Shown here: positions 36,511-46,278 of the stretch, in pieces
How the letters are laid out: each line of letters begins with the position of its first letter
Numbering within the stretch: the first letter of the stretch is position 1
Assembly: GCA_031395485.1 (NCBI GenBank)
Contig: JANNUS010000016.1
Coordinates: 1-64,000, forward strand
Origin: UBA2336 sp031395485
Lineage (GTDB): Bacteria > Bacteroidota > Bacteroidia > Cytophagales > Cyclobacteriaceae
Direction of reading: 5' to 3'
Length of the DNA stretch: 64,000 nt
Notes under the pieces: model-generated
What the model was told of the DNA's origin: nothing
Seen by the model: the letters and a program-made list of their open reading frames with translations, nothing else
The model's database searches: none
Program-made: the position numbers and the translations under genes

Positions 36511-38106
36511 ATGAAAGCAAATACTAAAATTAGTAAAGTCCTTGCCCTGATTTTGCTTGTAACAGGATGTAGTGATTTTTTGGAAGTTGATCCACAAAAT
36601 AAATATTTATCATCGAATTTTTATGTGTCTGAAAACCAAGTATTCAGTGGGTTAGTTGCAGCGTACGATCCAATGCAGTGGACCTTTGTTGATGGGTTTT
36701 GGTCATCTACTGTAATGTTAGGCGAGATTTGGTCCGACAATGCAAATGCGGGTGGTGATCCTACAAATTTTGACCAGCCAGGATGGCAACAAATAGATGA
36801 CTTAGATGCAACTACGCTTACTGCAGAAGCAACCAGCTTTTGGAAAAAGAATTACTTTGGAATAAATAAGGCAAACCAGGTACTAAACAATGTAAAAATT
36901 ACCAGCGATCTAATTGTTCAATACCAGGCCGAGGCTAAATTTTTACGCGCATTTTATCATTTTGAACTATTCAGAACATTCGGACCCGTTCCCATTATTC
37001 TTTCGCAGCCTGCGCCCGATGATAAAAGTGCCAAGCGCAATACAATGTCTGAAGTGTTCACGCAAATTACCACAGACTTAGAAGAAGCCATCCCACTTCT
37101 GGCTACCTCCTATTCTTCAGACTTTACTGGAAGAGTTACTAAAGGTGCTGCAGAAGCATTACTTGGAAAGGCTTATCTCTATTGGGCCGATTTAAAGGAT
37201 GATGACATGGATCTCTTTGATAAAGCCGCGTTGCATTTAGGCAATGTTAAGTCCTCCAATTTATATACGCTGGTAGATGATTATAATGAATTATTTGCCT
37301 TTGGTGCAGCAAACACAACCGAGTCTGTTTTTGAGATTCAATACTCAAGCGAAGTGCCGGCCGACTTTAGTGTTCCGTTTGAATTTATCAACGGTAATAT
37401 GATTGTTCAATTGTGTGGTATTCGCGGACTTTGCTCAAATCATCCCGACTATCAAGAAGGTTGGGGCTTTATGTTGCCTACTTCAAATTTATATAGTTCT
37501 TTTCTTCCAGATGATATTTACAGAAGAGACGCTTCAATTATATCGCAAGTTGAATTAGCGCTAGGCGGATGCAATGTAAATTCAGCTGTACAGAATACAA
37601 CAGACTTAGAAGGATACTGGCAACAAAAGTATGCTAACTACAAAAGCTATACTGCACCCAATGGCGGAGAAATTAATGTATTGAAAGATGCAAACCAACC
37701 GTACATCCGGTATGCAGATGTTCTTTTAATGTATGCAGAAGCATTAACGCGCGGAAGCGGATCACAAAGCGATGCCATGAATGCTATCGATTTGGTACGT
37801 GAACGCTCAAAAGGCCCTGGAGATAACACAGGAAGTTTTAGAACCGTAGCAGATCTGATGTCAGATGAAGGCTGGACACTTCTCGAAGTGATCTGGTATG
37901 AGAGGCGAGCCGAACTTGCCGGTGAAGGCGACCGTTGGTTCGATCTTGTGCGCTCAGGTCGTGCAACAGCCGATGTATTTGATAATGCCGATTTACGAAA
38001 CGCAAACTTTACTGTAGAAGATCTGTACTTGCCCATTCCGCAAAGAGAAGTAGATCTTACTAGCGGAGGTCTAACGCCCTATCCAAGCGAATCATTATTT
38101 CAATAA
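36511..38106 (+). CDS. susD: SusD/RagB family nutrient-binding lipoprotein
   Basis: 531 residues. Lipoprotein signal with Cys20 (LLVTGCSDFLEVDPQ). Family pattern: FLEVDPQNKYLSSNFY near the start, TPR-like helices (EAKFLRAFYHFELFRTFGPVPII, GAAEALLGKAYLYWADLK) and the C-terminal RYADVLLMYAEALTRGS, LLEVIWYERRAELAGEGDRWFDLVR and YPSESL. It caps the SusC barrel and binds the glycan at the cell surface. It follows susC by 10 bases. Confidence 0.95.
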   Translation: MKANTKISKVLALILLVTGCSDFLEVDPQNKYLSSNFYVSENQVFSGLVAAYDPMQWTFVDGFWSSTVMLGEIWSDNANAGGDPTNFDQPGWQQIDDLDATTLTAEATSFWKKNYFGINKANQVLNNVKITSDLIVQYQAEAKFLRAFYHFELFRTFGPVPIILSQPAPDDKSAKRNTMSEVFTQITTDLEEAIPLLATSYSSDFTGRVTKGAAEALLGKAYLYWADLKDDDMDLFDKAALHLGNVKSSNLYTLVDDYNELFAFGAANTTESVFEIQYSSEVPADFSVPFEFINGNMIVQLCGIRGLCSNHPDYQEGWGFMLPTSNLYSSFLPDDIYRRDASIISQVELALGGCNVNSAVQNTTDLEGYWQQKYANYKSYTAPNGGEINVLKDANQPYIRYADVLLMYAEALTRGSGSQSDAMNAIDLVRERSKGPGDNTGSFRTVADLMSDEGWTLLEVIWYERRAELAGEGDRWFDLVRSGRATADVFDNADLRNANFTVEDLYLPIPQREVDLTSGGLTPYPSESLFQ

Positions 38107-38144
38107 ATCAATAAATAGGAATTTACTAACTAAACAATTAAACT

Positions 38145-39566
38145 ATGATTAAGCGAATGAAAAACAGATGGCTATACGCGATGGTAATATCATTGCTAGC
38201 CTTTTCTTGTAGTGATGATGCTGTATCAACCGATACAGTAGCGAGCTTCCAATTCGAGGCCGATGTTGATAACTTTTTAACAGTTAATTTTACCAACTTC
38301 TCAATAAATGCAGATTCCTATAGCTGGGATTTTGGTGATGGCAGCGCTGCATCAACAGATGAAGATCCAAGCCATACGTATGAAGAGGCCGGTACTTATA
38401 CGGTAGCACTTACAGCTACTGGCGCAGGTGGCGATGAATCAGTAAAAGAAGAAGAAGTTGTGATTACCGATCCAGATCTTGAGTTGAAAAAATTAACGGG
38501 CGAAATTTCAAAATCATGGAAACTGATTCGTGACGTTTCGGACAATGTTTACCCATTGCAAGTAGGCCCTGCTGACAGATCACAAATTTGGTTTGCCTTC
38601 GGCCGGGATCAAGCTTTAGCTGCAAGACCTTGTGCCCTAAATGATGAATTTATTTTCAGTCTTTCTGGAGCCTACCAGTACGCATCAAACGGAGACTTCT
38701 GGGCAGAAGGTGGAGTTTGGTCATCCGAAGGATGCTTAGACTCTACAGTACCTGCAAATTATATCAATAAGGATGCTGTAAACGTATCTGCATGGGGAAA
38801 TGGAACGCATACATTTGAATATAATATTGCAGAACAAGAGTTAACCGTAACCGGTTTAGGTGCCTATATCGCTCTTACAAAAGCAGCTACAGATACTGAA
38901 GTAACGGTGCCCCAAGCATCTGTAACGTACAAAGTCATCAAATTAGTTGATGCCGATGTGGATACGCTTGTTCTTGAGACTTCAATTCAATCCGGAGGCG
39001 GCTATTGGAGATTTGCGCTTGTGCATTATGATAATCCATTGGATGAGCCAGCTATGCCTACACTTCCCCCTCCGCCTGGCAGTATAGATGTTGTTGATTT
39101 TAATTTTGAATCAGGCACACCTACTTGGGGCATCTTTGGTGGAACAGATTTTAATGGTGCCGGGGTTACTGTAACTAGAATTGCAAACCCTCATTCAGGA
39201 GGCATTAATACAAGCGGTTTTGTTATGCAAGTCAATCAGGTTGCTAACGTACAAGGTTGGTCAGGTATGAGCACTGATTTAACAGGACTAATTGACTTTA
39301 CGAATAAACAAGTGTTTAAAATAAAAGTGTACTCTCCAAGTATTGGAGCCATAGTTAAACTTAAGCTGGAAACAGTAGGAGATCCAGGTAACAACAAGGA
39401 GATTGACGTTACGACAACCGTTGCTAATGGTTGGGAAGAATTGACCTATACATTCTTAGCTACAGATAAAAATAAATGGAACAGATTTGTTCTTTTCTTT
39501 GACTTTCAGACGGTAGTTAAAGCCAACGGCACAACTTTCTATTTTGATAGTATACTGTTGCAATAA
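38145..39566 (+). CDS. PKD-domain surface glycan-binding lipoprotein (SusE-position)
   Basis: 473 residues (start possibly at the ATG 12 bases in). Lipoprotein signal with Cys near residue 22 (LLAFSCSDD). A PKD domain at about 35-110 has YSWDFGDGSAASTDEDPSHTYEEAGTYTVALTATG. The middle (about 115-310) has KLTGEISKSWKLI, W.EGGVWSSEGC and other lipocalin-like beta strands. The C-terminal ~150 residues resemble a carbohydrate-binding module (DFNFESGTPTWGIFGGTDF..., NRFVLFFDFQT). It sits 38 bases after susD and is followed by a terminator hairpin. Role: outer-surface polysaccharide capture, by position. Confidence 0.8.
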   Translation: MIKRMKNRWLYAMVISLLAFSCSDDAVSTDTVASFQFEADVDNFLTVNFTNFSINADSYSWDFGDGSAASTDEDPSHTYEEAGTYTVALTATGAGGDESVKEEEVVITDPDLELKKLTGEISKSWKLIRDVSDNVYPLQVGPADRSQIWFAFGRDQALAARPCALNDEFIFSLSGAYQYASNGDFWAEGGVWSSEGCLDSTVPANYINKDAVNVSAWGNGTHTFEYNIAEQELTVTGLGAYIALTKAATDTEVTVPQASVTYKVIKLVDADVDTLVLETSIQSGGGYWRFALVHYDNPLDEPAMPTLPPPPGSIDVVDFNFESGTPTWGIFGGTDFNGAGVTVTRIANPHSGGINTSGFVMQVNQVANVQGWSGMSTDLTGLIDFTNKQVFKIKVYSPSIGAIVKLKLETVGDPGNNKEIDVTTTVANGWEELTYTFLATDKNKWNRFVLFFDFQTVVKANGTTFYFDSILLQ

Positions 39567-39573
39567 TTAATCA

Positions 39574-39610
39574 AAATGACCAACCTCCTAGTGGGGTTGG
39601 TCATTTATTA
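39574..39610 (+). terminator. Hairpin terminator after the PKD lipoprotein gene
   Basis: A perfect 12-bp stem AAATGACCAACC (39574-39585) with GGTTGGTCATTT (39595-39606), 9-base loop, T-rich tail. It would separate susC-susD-PKD from the GH16 and GH3 genes, or attenuate them. Confidence 0.8.
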
Positions 39611-39675
39611 CTTTAAAAAGTGTTAAGGTTTGCTAATATTTTAAAGTCTATTATTTAAAATGAGCATTTATTTAA

Positions 39676-41694
39676 ATGAGCAATAGAACTTATTTCCTTT
39701 TCGTAATTTTCTATTTAGCATTTCGTGCTACTTCATTTTCACAATGCGAAGTACTTATCTGGAGTGATGAATTTGACGGAACTGGTTTACCAAACTCTTC
39801 TAATTGGGGATTTGATACAGGCGCAGGTGGATGGGGCAATAATGAAATTCAAACCTATACTAGCAGCACAACAAACGTCAAACAAGAAAATGGAAATCTG
39901 GTAATTGACGCAATTAAATCCGGTGGCAACTGGACTTCGGCAAGAGTCAAAACACAGAATAAAAAGACATTCAAATACGGAAAAATTGTATTTAGAGCGA
40001 AGCTCCCAACCGGTGGTGGAACATGGCCAGCTTTGTGGATGCTGGGTGAAAATATTACTTCAGTTGGGTGGCCTGTTTGTGGCGAAATTGATGTAATGGA
40101 GCATGTAGGAAATAATCCAAATGTTGTATTGTGTGCTCTGCACACTGCTTCAAGCTCAGGTAATACCGTTAACAAATCTTCAAAACCCGTAAGTACAGCA
40201 ACTACAGAGTTTCATGAGTACGCTATTTCTTGGAATCCCGATCGGATAATTTTTTATATCGATGATGTGCCATACTACACCTACAACCCCCCCTCTAAGA
40301 CAACTGATACATGGCCTTTTAATGCCAATCAGTTTCTCATAATGAATATCGCAATTGGCGGCTCACTGGGCGGAACTGTGAATCCCGCACTTACATCAGC
40401 ACGAATGGAAATTGATTACGTAAGGGTTTATGAAGAAAGGAGTGAGCCTTTAATACAGGGTACTTTGTTCTTATTCGAAAACCAGCAAGGCGTACAGTAC
40501 GCAGCACCCGACTATGGTGTTGGAGTAACCTACACGTGGACTGTTCCCAATGACGCGACAATCGTAAGCGGCCAAGGGGCTAATCAAATAACTGTTAATT
40601 GGGGCACAACAGATGGCATAATAAATCTTTCGTTAACAGGTGACACAGGTTGTTCTACTAATTCTGTATCAGCGAATGTCGCCACCATTGTGGAACCTAC
40701 AGGATTGAAATATACGGTCGATAATTTTTCAAATTCCGGTTTACCGGGGTGGTCTAAAAATGACACTGGAATTACATACGTAACAAGCAACAATCACTTA
40801 AGTGTTACCTATAACGTTTCATCGTTAAAATATATTCAGTATGAAATGCCAAAGGCTGTCCACCTCTCCGACTACGGAATTCTTAAGTTACCCGTTATGG
40901 TACCTACATCATCCACATCTATACCCGACCTGCTGCTAACATTTCGTGATGGAGATGGGAATGAAACAATCTCAACTAACTTCGATATTCCCCTAACAAA
41001 AAAAGATGGAATATTTTATACATACTCCTATAATTTTGATGGGCTATGGAGTTTAAATAACCCGCAGGTAAATGATAATTTTATAAAGTCGTTACGCATT
41101 TACATGCTTTCAGGACAAGGCTCCTTTCAACTTGGATCCATCGAACTCTATAACAGTAAGACCATTCCTGAGCCACCCAATAATCTAACAGCCAGTATTA
41201 CTGACGTGGGTGAAATTGCACTTAGCTGGAGCGATCCTACCAATGCTACTTCCTTTAATCTTTATAGAAGTGACAATCCTTCAGACCCCTTCATAAAGAT
41301 CAAATCAAATATCAAGACTTTTGAAGTTCCCTATGTTATCACGCCAACTGAAGCCCTTAACTATTACAAAATAACAGGCGTAAACTCCGTTGGTGAATCT
41401 GCACTTAGCACAGAAGTTGAAGTAGTGGCTAGTATCACGGGGGCTGAGACACTTGGGAAATCCCCCATTTCGATATACCCAAATCCCTGCAGTGGAAAGT
41501 TTTTTATCCAAACAAATGAGGAAGTTGTTAAGAGTGTAAAAATCTTTGACTCAGTAGGTGCAGAAAAAACATTCGATTTAGTAAGGGATAATAGCCTGAT
41601 GATTGTAGACCTGAAGTCTGCCGAGGCTGGCAATTATTTTATCATAATAAACCAAGTCAATAAAACACTGGTAATAAAAGTTATTTTGGAATAG
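39676..41694 (+). CDS. Secreted GH16 beta-glucanase with type IX secretion tail
   Basis: 672 residues. A signal peptide (about 1-22) is followed by a GH16 catalytic domain (about 27-255). The motif GEIDVMEHVG (136-145) has nucleophile Glu137, Asp139 and acid/base Glu142, as in laminarinases/lichenases; W-rich GGTWPALWMLGEN is also present. Then come a PKD-like segment (about 262-340), a CBM-like domain (about 345-500), a fibronectin-type III-like domain (about 505-585) and a Por sorting domain (about 597-672, SISIYPNPCSGKFFIQ). It cleaves beta-1,3- or mixed beta-1,3-1,4-glucan outside the cell. Placed between susC/D and GH3. Confidence 0.93.
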   Translation: MSNRTYFLFVIFYLAFRATSFSQCEVLIWSDEFDGTGLPNSSNWGFDTGAGGWGNNEIQTYTSSTTNVKQENGNLVIDAIKSGGNWTSARVKTQNKKTFKYGKIVFRAKLPTGGGTWPALWMLGENITSVGWPVCGEIDVMEHVGNNPNVVLCALHTASSSGNTVNKSSKPVSTATTEFHEYAISWNPDRIIFYIDDVPYYTYNPPSKTTDTWPFNANQFLIMNIAIGGSLGGTVNPALTSARMEIDYVRVYEERSEPLIQGTLFLFENQQGVQYAAPDYGVGVTYTWTVPNDATIVSGQGANQITVNWGTTDGIINLSLTGDTGCSTNSVSANVATIVEPTGLKYTVDNFSNSGLPGWSKNDTGITYVTSNNHLSVTYNVSSLKYIQYEMPKAVHLSDYGILKLPVMVPTSSTSIPDLLLTFRDGDGNETISTNFDIPLTKKDGIFYTYSYNFDGLWSLNNPQVNDNFIKSLRIYMLSGQGSFQLGSIELYNSKTIPEPPNNLTASITDVGEIALSWSDPTNATSFNLYRSDNPSDPFIKIKSNIKTFEVPYVITPTEALNYYKITGVNSVGESALSTEVEVVASITGAETLGKSPISIYPNPCSGKFFIQTNEEVVKSVKIFDSVGAEKTFDLVRDNSLMIVDLKSAEAGNYFIIINQVNKTLVIKVILE

Positions 41695-41740
41695 TGTAAT
41701 TCCCAAACAGCTCCACGCGTACCCTCAATCCCTCCGAAAA

Positions 41741-44002
41741 ATGAAAATACCCTATTCAACATTTCTGCTGGTATTTTTACTGCTTTTTCTATTGTGTAAT
41801 TGCGATCTGAAGAAAAATTACCCACCATCAACAGCGCAAAATATCGACTCCCTTATTTCAGTTATGACGGTTGAGGAGAAAGTTGGTCAGTTAAATTTCT
41901 TGGTCGGTGATTTATTCAATACAGGGCCTACTGTCCGCACGTCCGAATCAAACAAGTTTGATGAATTGATTCGTCAGGGTAAAATGACGGGGCTTTTTAA
42001 TGTTCACGGTGCAGCATATACAGCACGTCTTCAAAAAATTTCAGTAGAACAATCACGACTAAAAATTCCACTGCTCTTTGGCGCAGATATTATTCATGGA
42101 TTCAAAACGGTGATGCCCCTTGCCCTAGCCGAAGCAGCAAGCTGGGATTTGGAGGCGATCGAAGCTTCAGCTAGGGTAGCAGCCGATGAATCGACTTCCT
42201 CTGGAATCAATTTTACCTTCGCTCCAATGGTCGATATTTCGCGTGATGCACGTTGGGGGCGTATTTCCGAAGGTGCAGGTGAAGATCCGTATCTCGGCTC
42301 ACGTATTGCCGAAGCCCGGGTAAGAGGGTTTCAGGGAAATGATCTTTCTGATCGTACAACGTTAGCCGCATGCATAAAGCATTACGCAGCTTATGGCGCA
42401 CCCATTGCAGGTCGCGATTACAATACAGTAGATATATCAGAACGTACGCTGCGAGAAATTTATCTTCCTCCATACAAAGCTGGTATTGATGCGGGCGCAG
42501 CCACCATCATGACTTCCTTCAATGAACTTAACGGAATCCCGGCATCTGGAAATCGCTTTCTGTTACACGATATTCTTCGCAATGAATGGGACTTCAAAGG
42601 AATGGTAGTTTCCGATTGGCAATCTATTGGTGAAATGATTGAACATGGATTCGTCAGCGACAGTTTAGAAGCGGCAAAGCTTTCAATTGAAGCAGGGTTG
42701 GATATGGATATGATGGCTGACATCTACTTGAAGAAATTACCTGAACTGATAAATTCAGGAAAAGTTGAAATGAAATTTTTAGATGATGCTGTTCGAAGGG
42801 TATTAGAACTGAAGCATAAACTGGGCTTATTCAAAAATCCCTATTTGTATTCAGATACGGTAAGAGAAAAGAAAACAATCCGCTCGGCCGAAAACCTTGC
42901 AGTGGCTCGTGATGTTGCACGGAAATCAATCGTACTGTTGAAAAATGAAAAGCAACTGTTGCCACTCAAGCAAACGTATAAAAAAATTGCTGTCATCGGT
43001 CCGCTAGCGAATAATCAGGAAGATATGAATGGCTCATGGTCCTTCTTCGGAGAGGCGCAACATCCTGTTTCAATTCTGAAAGGACTGCAGGAAGCTTTAC
43101 CAAAAACAGAATTGCTTTTTTCCGAAGGTTGTAACTTGTATGATTTGAAAACTGATAAGTTTTCCGAAGCAATAAGAATTGCTAAGCAAAGTGAACTCGT
43201 TATTTTAGTTGTTGGTGAAAGTGCTCCCATGAACGGTGAAGGTGCATCACGTGCCGATATTGGTTTACCGGGAATTCAACAACAGTTGGTTGAGGAAATT
43301 TATAAAACCGGAAAGCCCATCGTATTACTCCTGGTAAATGGAAGACCATTAGCCATTGAATGGATTAATCAAAACATACCAGCCATCGTAGAAACATGGA
43401 CACTCGGCTCTCAGGCAGGATTAGCCATTGCCGATGTCCTAACAGGAGCTTACAATCCTTCTGGTAAATTACCGGTCACCTTCCCTCGGCATGTTGGACA
43501 AGTGCCCATATTCTATAATCATAAAAACACAGGGCGTCCATACATGGGGAACCACAATGAACCAGGTCAAGAGCGGGTCTATCGCTCACGTTATCGGGAT
43601 GTGCAAAACTCTCCCCTCTACCCTTTTGGCTATGGATTAAGCTACTGTACATTTACGTACAGCAACCTGTCACTTAGTAAGGATAAGATTAGTAGCAGTG
43701 ATTCCATTCAAGTTTCTGTAACGATCACTAACGATAGTCCGGTAGACGGAACGGAGATTGTGCAACTTTACATTCGCGATCTTTTTGGAAGTGTTACACG
43801 CCCCGTGAAAGAGCTTAAAGATTTTAAGAAAGTATTTTTCAAAGCGAACGAGTCAAAGACCATTTCCTTCACCATTACTCCAGAGAAATTGGCCTTCTAC
43901 CGAAGTGATATGACATTCGGAACAGAACCAGGAAGCTTTAAAGTTTTTGTGGGTACCAGTTCAGCCAATGTACTGGAGAAGGAATTTGAGCTTCTAAAAT
44001 AG
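41741..44002 (+). CDS. GH3 family beta-glucosidase
   Basis: 753 residues. The N-terminal segment (MKIPYSTFLLVFLLLFLLCNC) is a signal, possibly lipoprotein. The catalytic domain has TVEEKVGQLNFL, LLFGADIIHGFKTVMPLALAEAASWD, RWGRISEGAGEDPYLGS and the nucleophile Asp292 in GMVVSDWQSIGEM. The second alpha/beta domain has VILVVGESAPMNGEGASRADIGLPG, and a fibronectin-III-like domain (about 650-745) closes it. It removes glucose from the non-reducing ends of oligosaccharides made by the GH16 enzyme. It is the last PUL gene in the window, 46 bases after GH16. Confidence 0.95.
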   Translation: MKIPYSTFLLVFLLLFLLCNCDLKKNYPPSTAQNIDSLISVMTVEEKVGQLNFLVGDLFNTGPTVRTSESNKFDELIRQGKMTGLFNVHGAAYTARLQKISVEQSRLKIPLLFGADIIHGFKTVMPLALAEAASWDLEAIEASARVAADESTSSGINFTFAPMVDISRDARWGRISEGAGEDPYLGSRIAEARVRGFQGNDLSDRTTLAACIKHYAAYGAPIAGRDYNTVDISERTLREIYLPPYKAGIDAGAATIMTSFNELNGIPASGNRFLLHDILRNEWDFKGMVVSDWQSIGEMIEHGFVSDSLEAAKLSIEAGLDMDMMADIYLKKLPELINSGKVEMKFLDDAVRRVLELKHKLGLFKNPYLYSDTVREKKTIRSAENLAVARDVARKSIVLLKNEKQLLPLKQTYKKIAVIGPLANNQEDMNGSWSFFGEAQHPVSILKGLQEALPKTELLFSEGCNLYDLKTDKFSEAIRIAKQSELVILVVGESAPMNGEGASRADIGLPGIQQQLVEEIYKTGKPIVLLLVNGRPLAIEWINQNIPAIVETWTLGSQAGLAIADVLTGAYNPSGKLPVTFPRHVGQVPIFYNHKNTGRPYMGNHNEPGQERVYRSRYRDVQNSPLYPFGYGLSYCTFTYSNLSLSKDKISSSDSIQVSVTITNDSPVDGTEIVQLYIRDLFGSVTRPVKELKDFKKVFFKANESKTISFTITPEKLAFYRSDMTFGTEPGSFKVFVGTSSANVLEKEFELLK

Positions 44003-44054
44003 GAACGCATTATTTACGAACTATTAAATAAATTGCGCCCTCAATTAAGGCACT

Positions 44055-45416
44055 TTGTTCAAACCTGATACCATTTTAGCGCTAGCAACTGCCCAAGGCA
44101 TTTCTGCCATAGCCGTAATTCGATTATCAGGCGAGGCTTCCATTGAAATAGTTCAACAGGTTTTTCACGGTAAAGACCTAGTAAAGCAAGCATCCCATAC
44201 CATTCACTTTGGCACCATTCGCGATGACGAACGAATCGTGGATGAAGTATTGGTTTCCATCTTTAAAAATGGAAGTTCCTTTACCAAAGAAAACTCGGTG
44301 GAAATTTCGTGTCACGGATCACCGTACATTGTAAAAGAGATCATCAAGGTGTTGTTGAAACAAGGAGCACGATTGGCCCAGCCCGGAGAATTTACTAAAC
44401 GAGCCTTTTTGAACGGTCGCTTTGATCTCGCTCAGGCGGAGGCCGTTGCAGACTTGATTAATGCAGAAACAGAAAACGCAAAGCAAGTAGCACTCAATCA
44501 AATGCGAGGTGGTTTTTCAAAAGAAATCAACAACCTGCGTGAAGAGCTAATTCACTTTGCCTCATTAATTGAGTTAGAGCTGGATTTTGGTGAAGAGGAT
44601 GTGGAATTCGCCAAGCGCGATGATCTTAAAAAATTGATTCTGAAAATTCAATCATATTTAAAATCACTTATTGATTCATTCGATAAAGGAAACGTGATTA
44701 AAAATGGAGTACCAACGGTAATTGCAGGGAAACCCAATGCGGGAAAGTCTACGCTCTTAAATGTTTTGCTCAATGAAGATAAGGCAATCGTATCTGAAAT
44801 ACCGGGCACAACACGCGATGTGATAGAAGACGAAATTGTACTGGGTGGAATTAACTTTCGCTTTATTGATACAGCCGGTTTACGCGAAACACACGATGTA
44901 GTTGAAGCCATGGGTGTAGAGCGCACACGCGACCGCATGAAGAAAGCCTCGCTGATCATCTACTTATTTGATCTAGCCAATACCACATTTGAAGAAATAC
45001 GAGAGGAAATACAGGGATTAGAAGCGCTGGGTATTCCGTATGTGAAGGTTGGAAACAAAGTAGACAAACCCGATCCTGCACTCTTAAAAAAACTTGGGCG
45101 TGAGGGTTTCATTTTTATTTCAGCTGCAAATAACATAAATATTGACCAACTTAAAGATAAGCTCCTATCCTACTTTCATGTAGATGCCGTAAAGACTGGC
45201 GATGTGCTGGTGACCAACGTAAGGCACTACCAAAGTTTGGTACAGACAAATGAATCGCTCGACCGAGTATTAAAAGGAATGAGTGATGGCATTACCGGAG
45301 ATTTTATGGCGATGGACATCCGTCAGTCACTGCATTATCTTGGCGAGATCACAGGGCAAATCACAACGGATGACCTACTCGAAAACATTTTTTCGAAGTT
45401 TTGTATCGGAAAGTAA
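44055..45416 (+). CDS. mnmE: tRNA-modifying GTPase MnmE
   Basis: 453 residues from a TTG at 44055. With MnmG it adds carboxymethylaminomethyl groups to U34 of tRNAs. The N-terminal formyl-THF-binding domain has DTILALATAQGISAIAVIRLSG and EFTKRAFLNGRFDLAQAEAVADLI. The G domain has P-loop GKPNAGKST, G2 GTTRDV, G3 DTAGLR and G4 NKVD. It ends with the catalytic CIGK. It lies 52 bases after the GH3 gene and is not functionally linked to the PUL. Confidence 0.96.
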   Translation: MFKPDTILALATAQGISAIAVIRLSGEASIEIVQQVFHGKDLVKQASHTIHFGTIRDDERIVDEVLVSIFKNGSSFTKENSVEISCHGSPYIVKEIIKVLLKQGARLAQPGEFTKRAFLNGRFDLAQAEAVADLINAETENAKQVALNQMRGGFSKEINNLREELIHFASLIELELDFGEEDVEFAKRDDLKKLILKIQSYLKSLIDSFDKGNVIKNGVPTVIAGKPNAGKSTLLNVLLNEDKAIVSEIPGTTRDVIEDEIVLGGINFRFIDTAGLRETHDVVEAMGVERTRDRMKKASLIIYLFDLANTTFEEIREEIQGLEALGIPYVKVGNKVDKPDPALLKKLGREGFIFISAANNINIDQLKDKLLSYFHVDAVKTGDVLVTNVRHYQSLVQTNESLDRVLKGMSDGITGDFMAMDIRQSLHYLGEITGQITTDDLLENIFSKFCIGK

Positions 45417-45543
45417 TCACATAATTTTGATTGCGTGAATTCGATCATAAATTCAAAATGTGTAAATTTAGAGTATCGATTGAGCCCTTACTTCAACTCT
45501 TGGCTTCATGAATACTAACACTTCATTTGTAACGAGATAACGG

Positions 45544-46203
45544 ATGAATATGAATACTAAATTATCGACCTGCTTATTCGTAATACTAGCTTCGTTAACC
45601 AACTCATACAGTCAGGAGCTGCGACTTAATACCTATGGGGCATATGCCTTTGATGATTTCATTGATTCATACAACAGTACAGATGTTTATTTTTATGGAA
45701 CACTGCATGGCGGAATAGTTTGGGGAGGCGGTTTAGAATATAAGCTTGATGAAAACTATGGCTTAGAGATCCTCTATCTGAGATTAGACTCTGACGCTCC
45801 TGTTACATTCGATGATGGCGTTGATCCTCCACAAAGCAAAACATTTAAGTATGCTCTTAACTTTATAATGCTTGCAAACAATGGCTACCTATCAGTAGGT
45901 AATGGAGTAATTGAACCCTTTGCCGGAATACAAGCAGGCGCAGCTGTTATTGAAATAAAAAACCCTGAACCGGGTGGTACCAAATTCACTACAAAGTTTG
46001 CTGTGGGTGCGCAAATTGGTTTTAATATTTGGATGGGCGCAGTTGCTTTACGTTTGCAAGGGCAGTTGATGTCTGTGGTTCAGGCAATAGGTGGAATAAT
46101 TTATTTTGGCCCGGGAGGAAGCGGAGTAGGTATTAATACGTATTCTTCCATGATGCAATTAAACGTTGGTGGAGGTTTGATCTTTCGGCTAGCTGGGGGC
46201 TAA
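45544..46203 (+). CDS. Small outer-membrane beta-barrel protein
   Basis: 219 residues. Signal peptide about 1-24 (LASLTNSYSQ), then alternating strands with aromatic girdle (RLNTYGAYAFDDFIDSYNSTDVYFYGTLHGGIVWGGGLEYKLDENYGLEILYLRL) and a C-terminal region rich in Gly (INTYSSMMQLNVGGGLIFRLAG). About 8 strands would fit, like OmpW/OprG or OmpA-type barrels. No other domain. It stands alone between mnmE and the convergent IF2_N-like gene. Cargo or function unknown. Confidence 0.75.
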   Translation: MNMNTKLSTCLFVILASLTNSYSQELRLNTYGAYAFDDFIDSYNSTDVYFYGTLHGGIVWGGGLEYKLDENYGLEILYLRLDSDAPVTFDDGVDPPQSKTFKYALNFIMLANNGYLSVGNGVIEPFAGIQAGAAVIEIKNPEPGGTKFTTKFAVGAQIGFNIWMGAVALRLQGQLMSVVQAIGGIIYFGPGGSGVGINTYSSMMQLNVGGGLIFRLAGG

Positions 46204-46278
46204 AAACCTAAAAATCTCTCATTTATAATTGCGCCTGACCTTCCCCAAACAAGACATCATTTTTTTGTTGCGATCACC

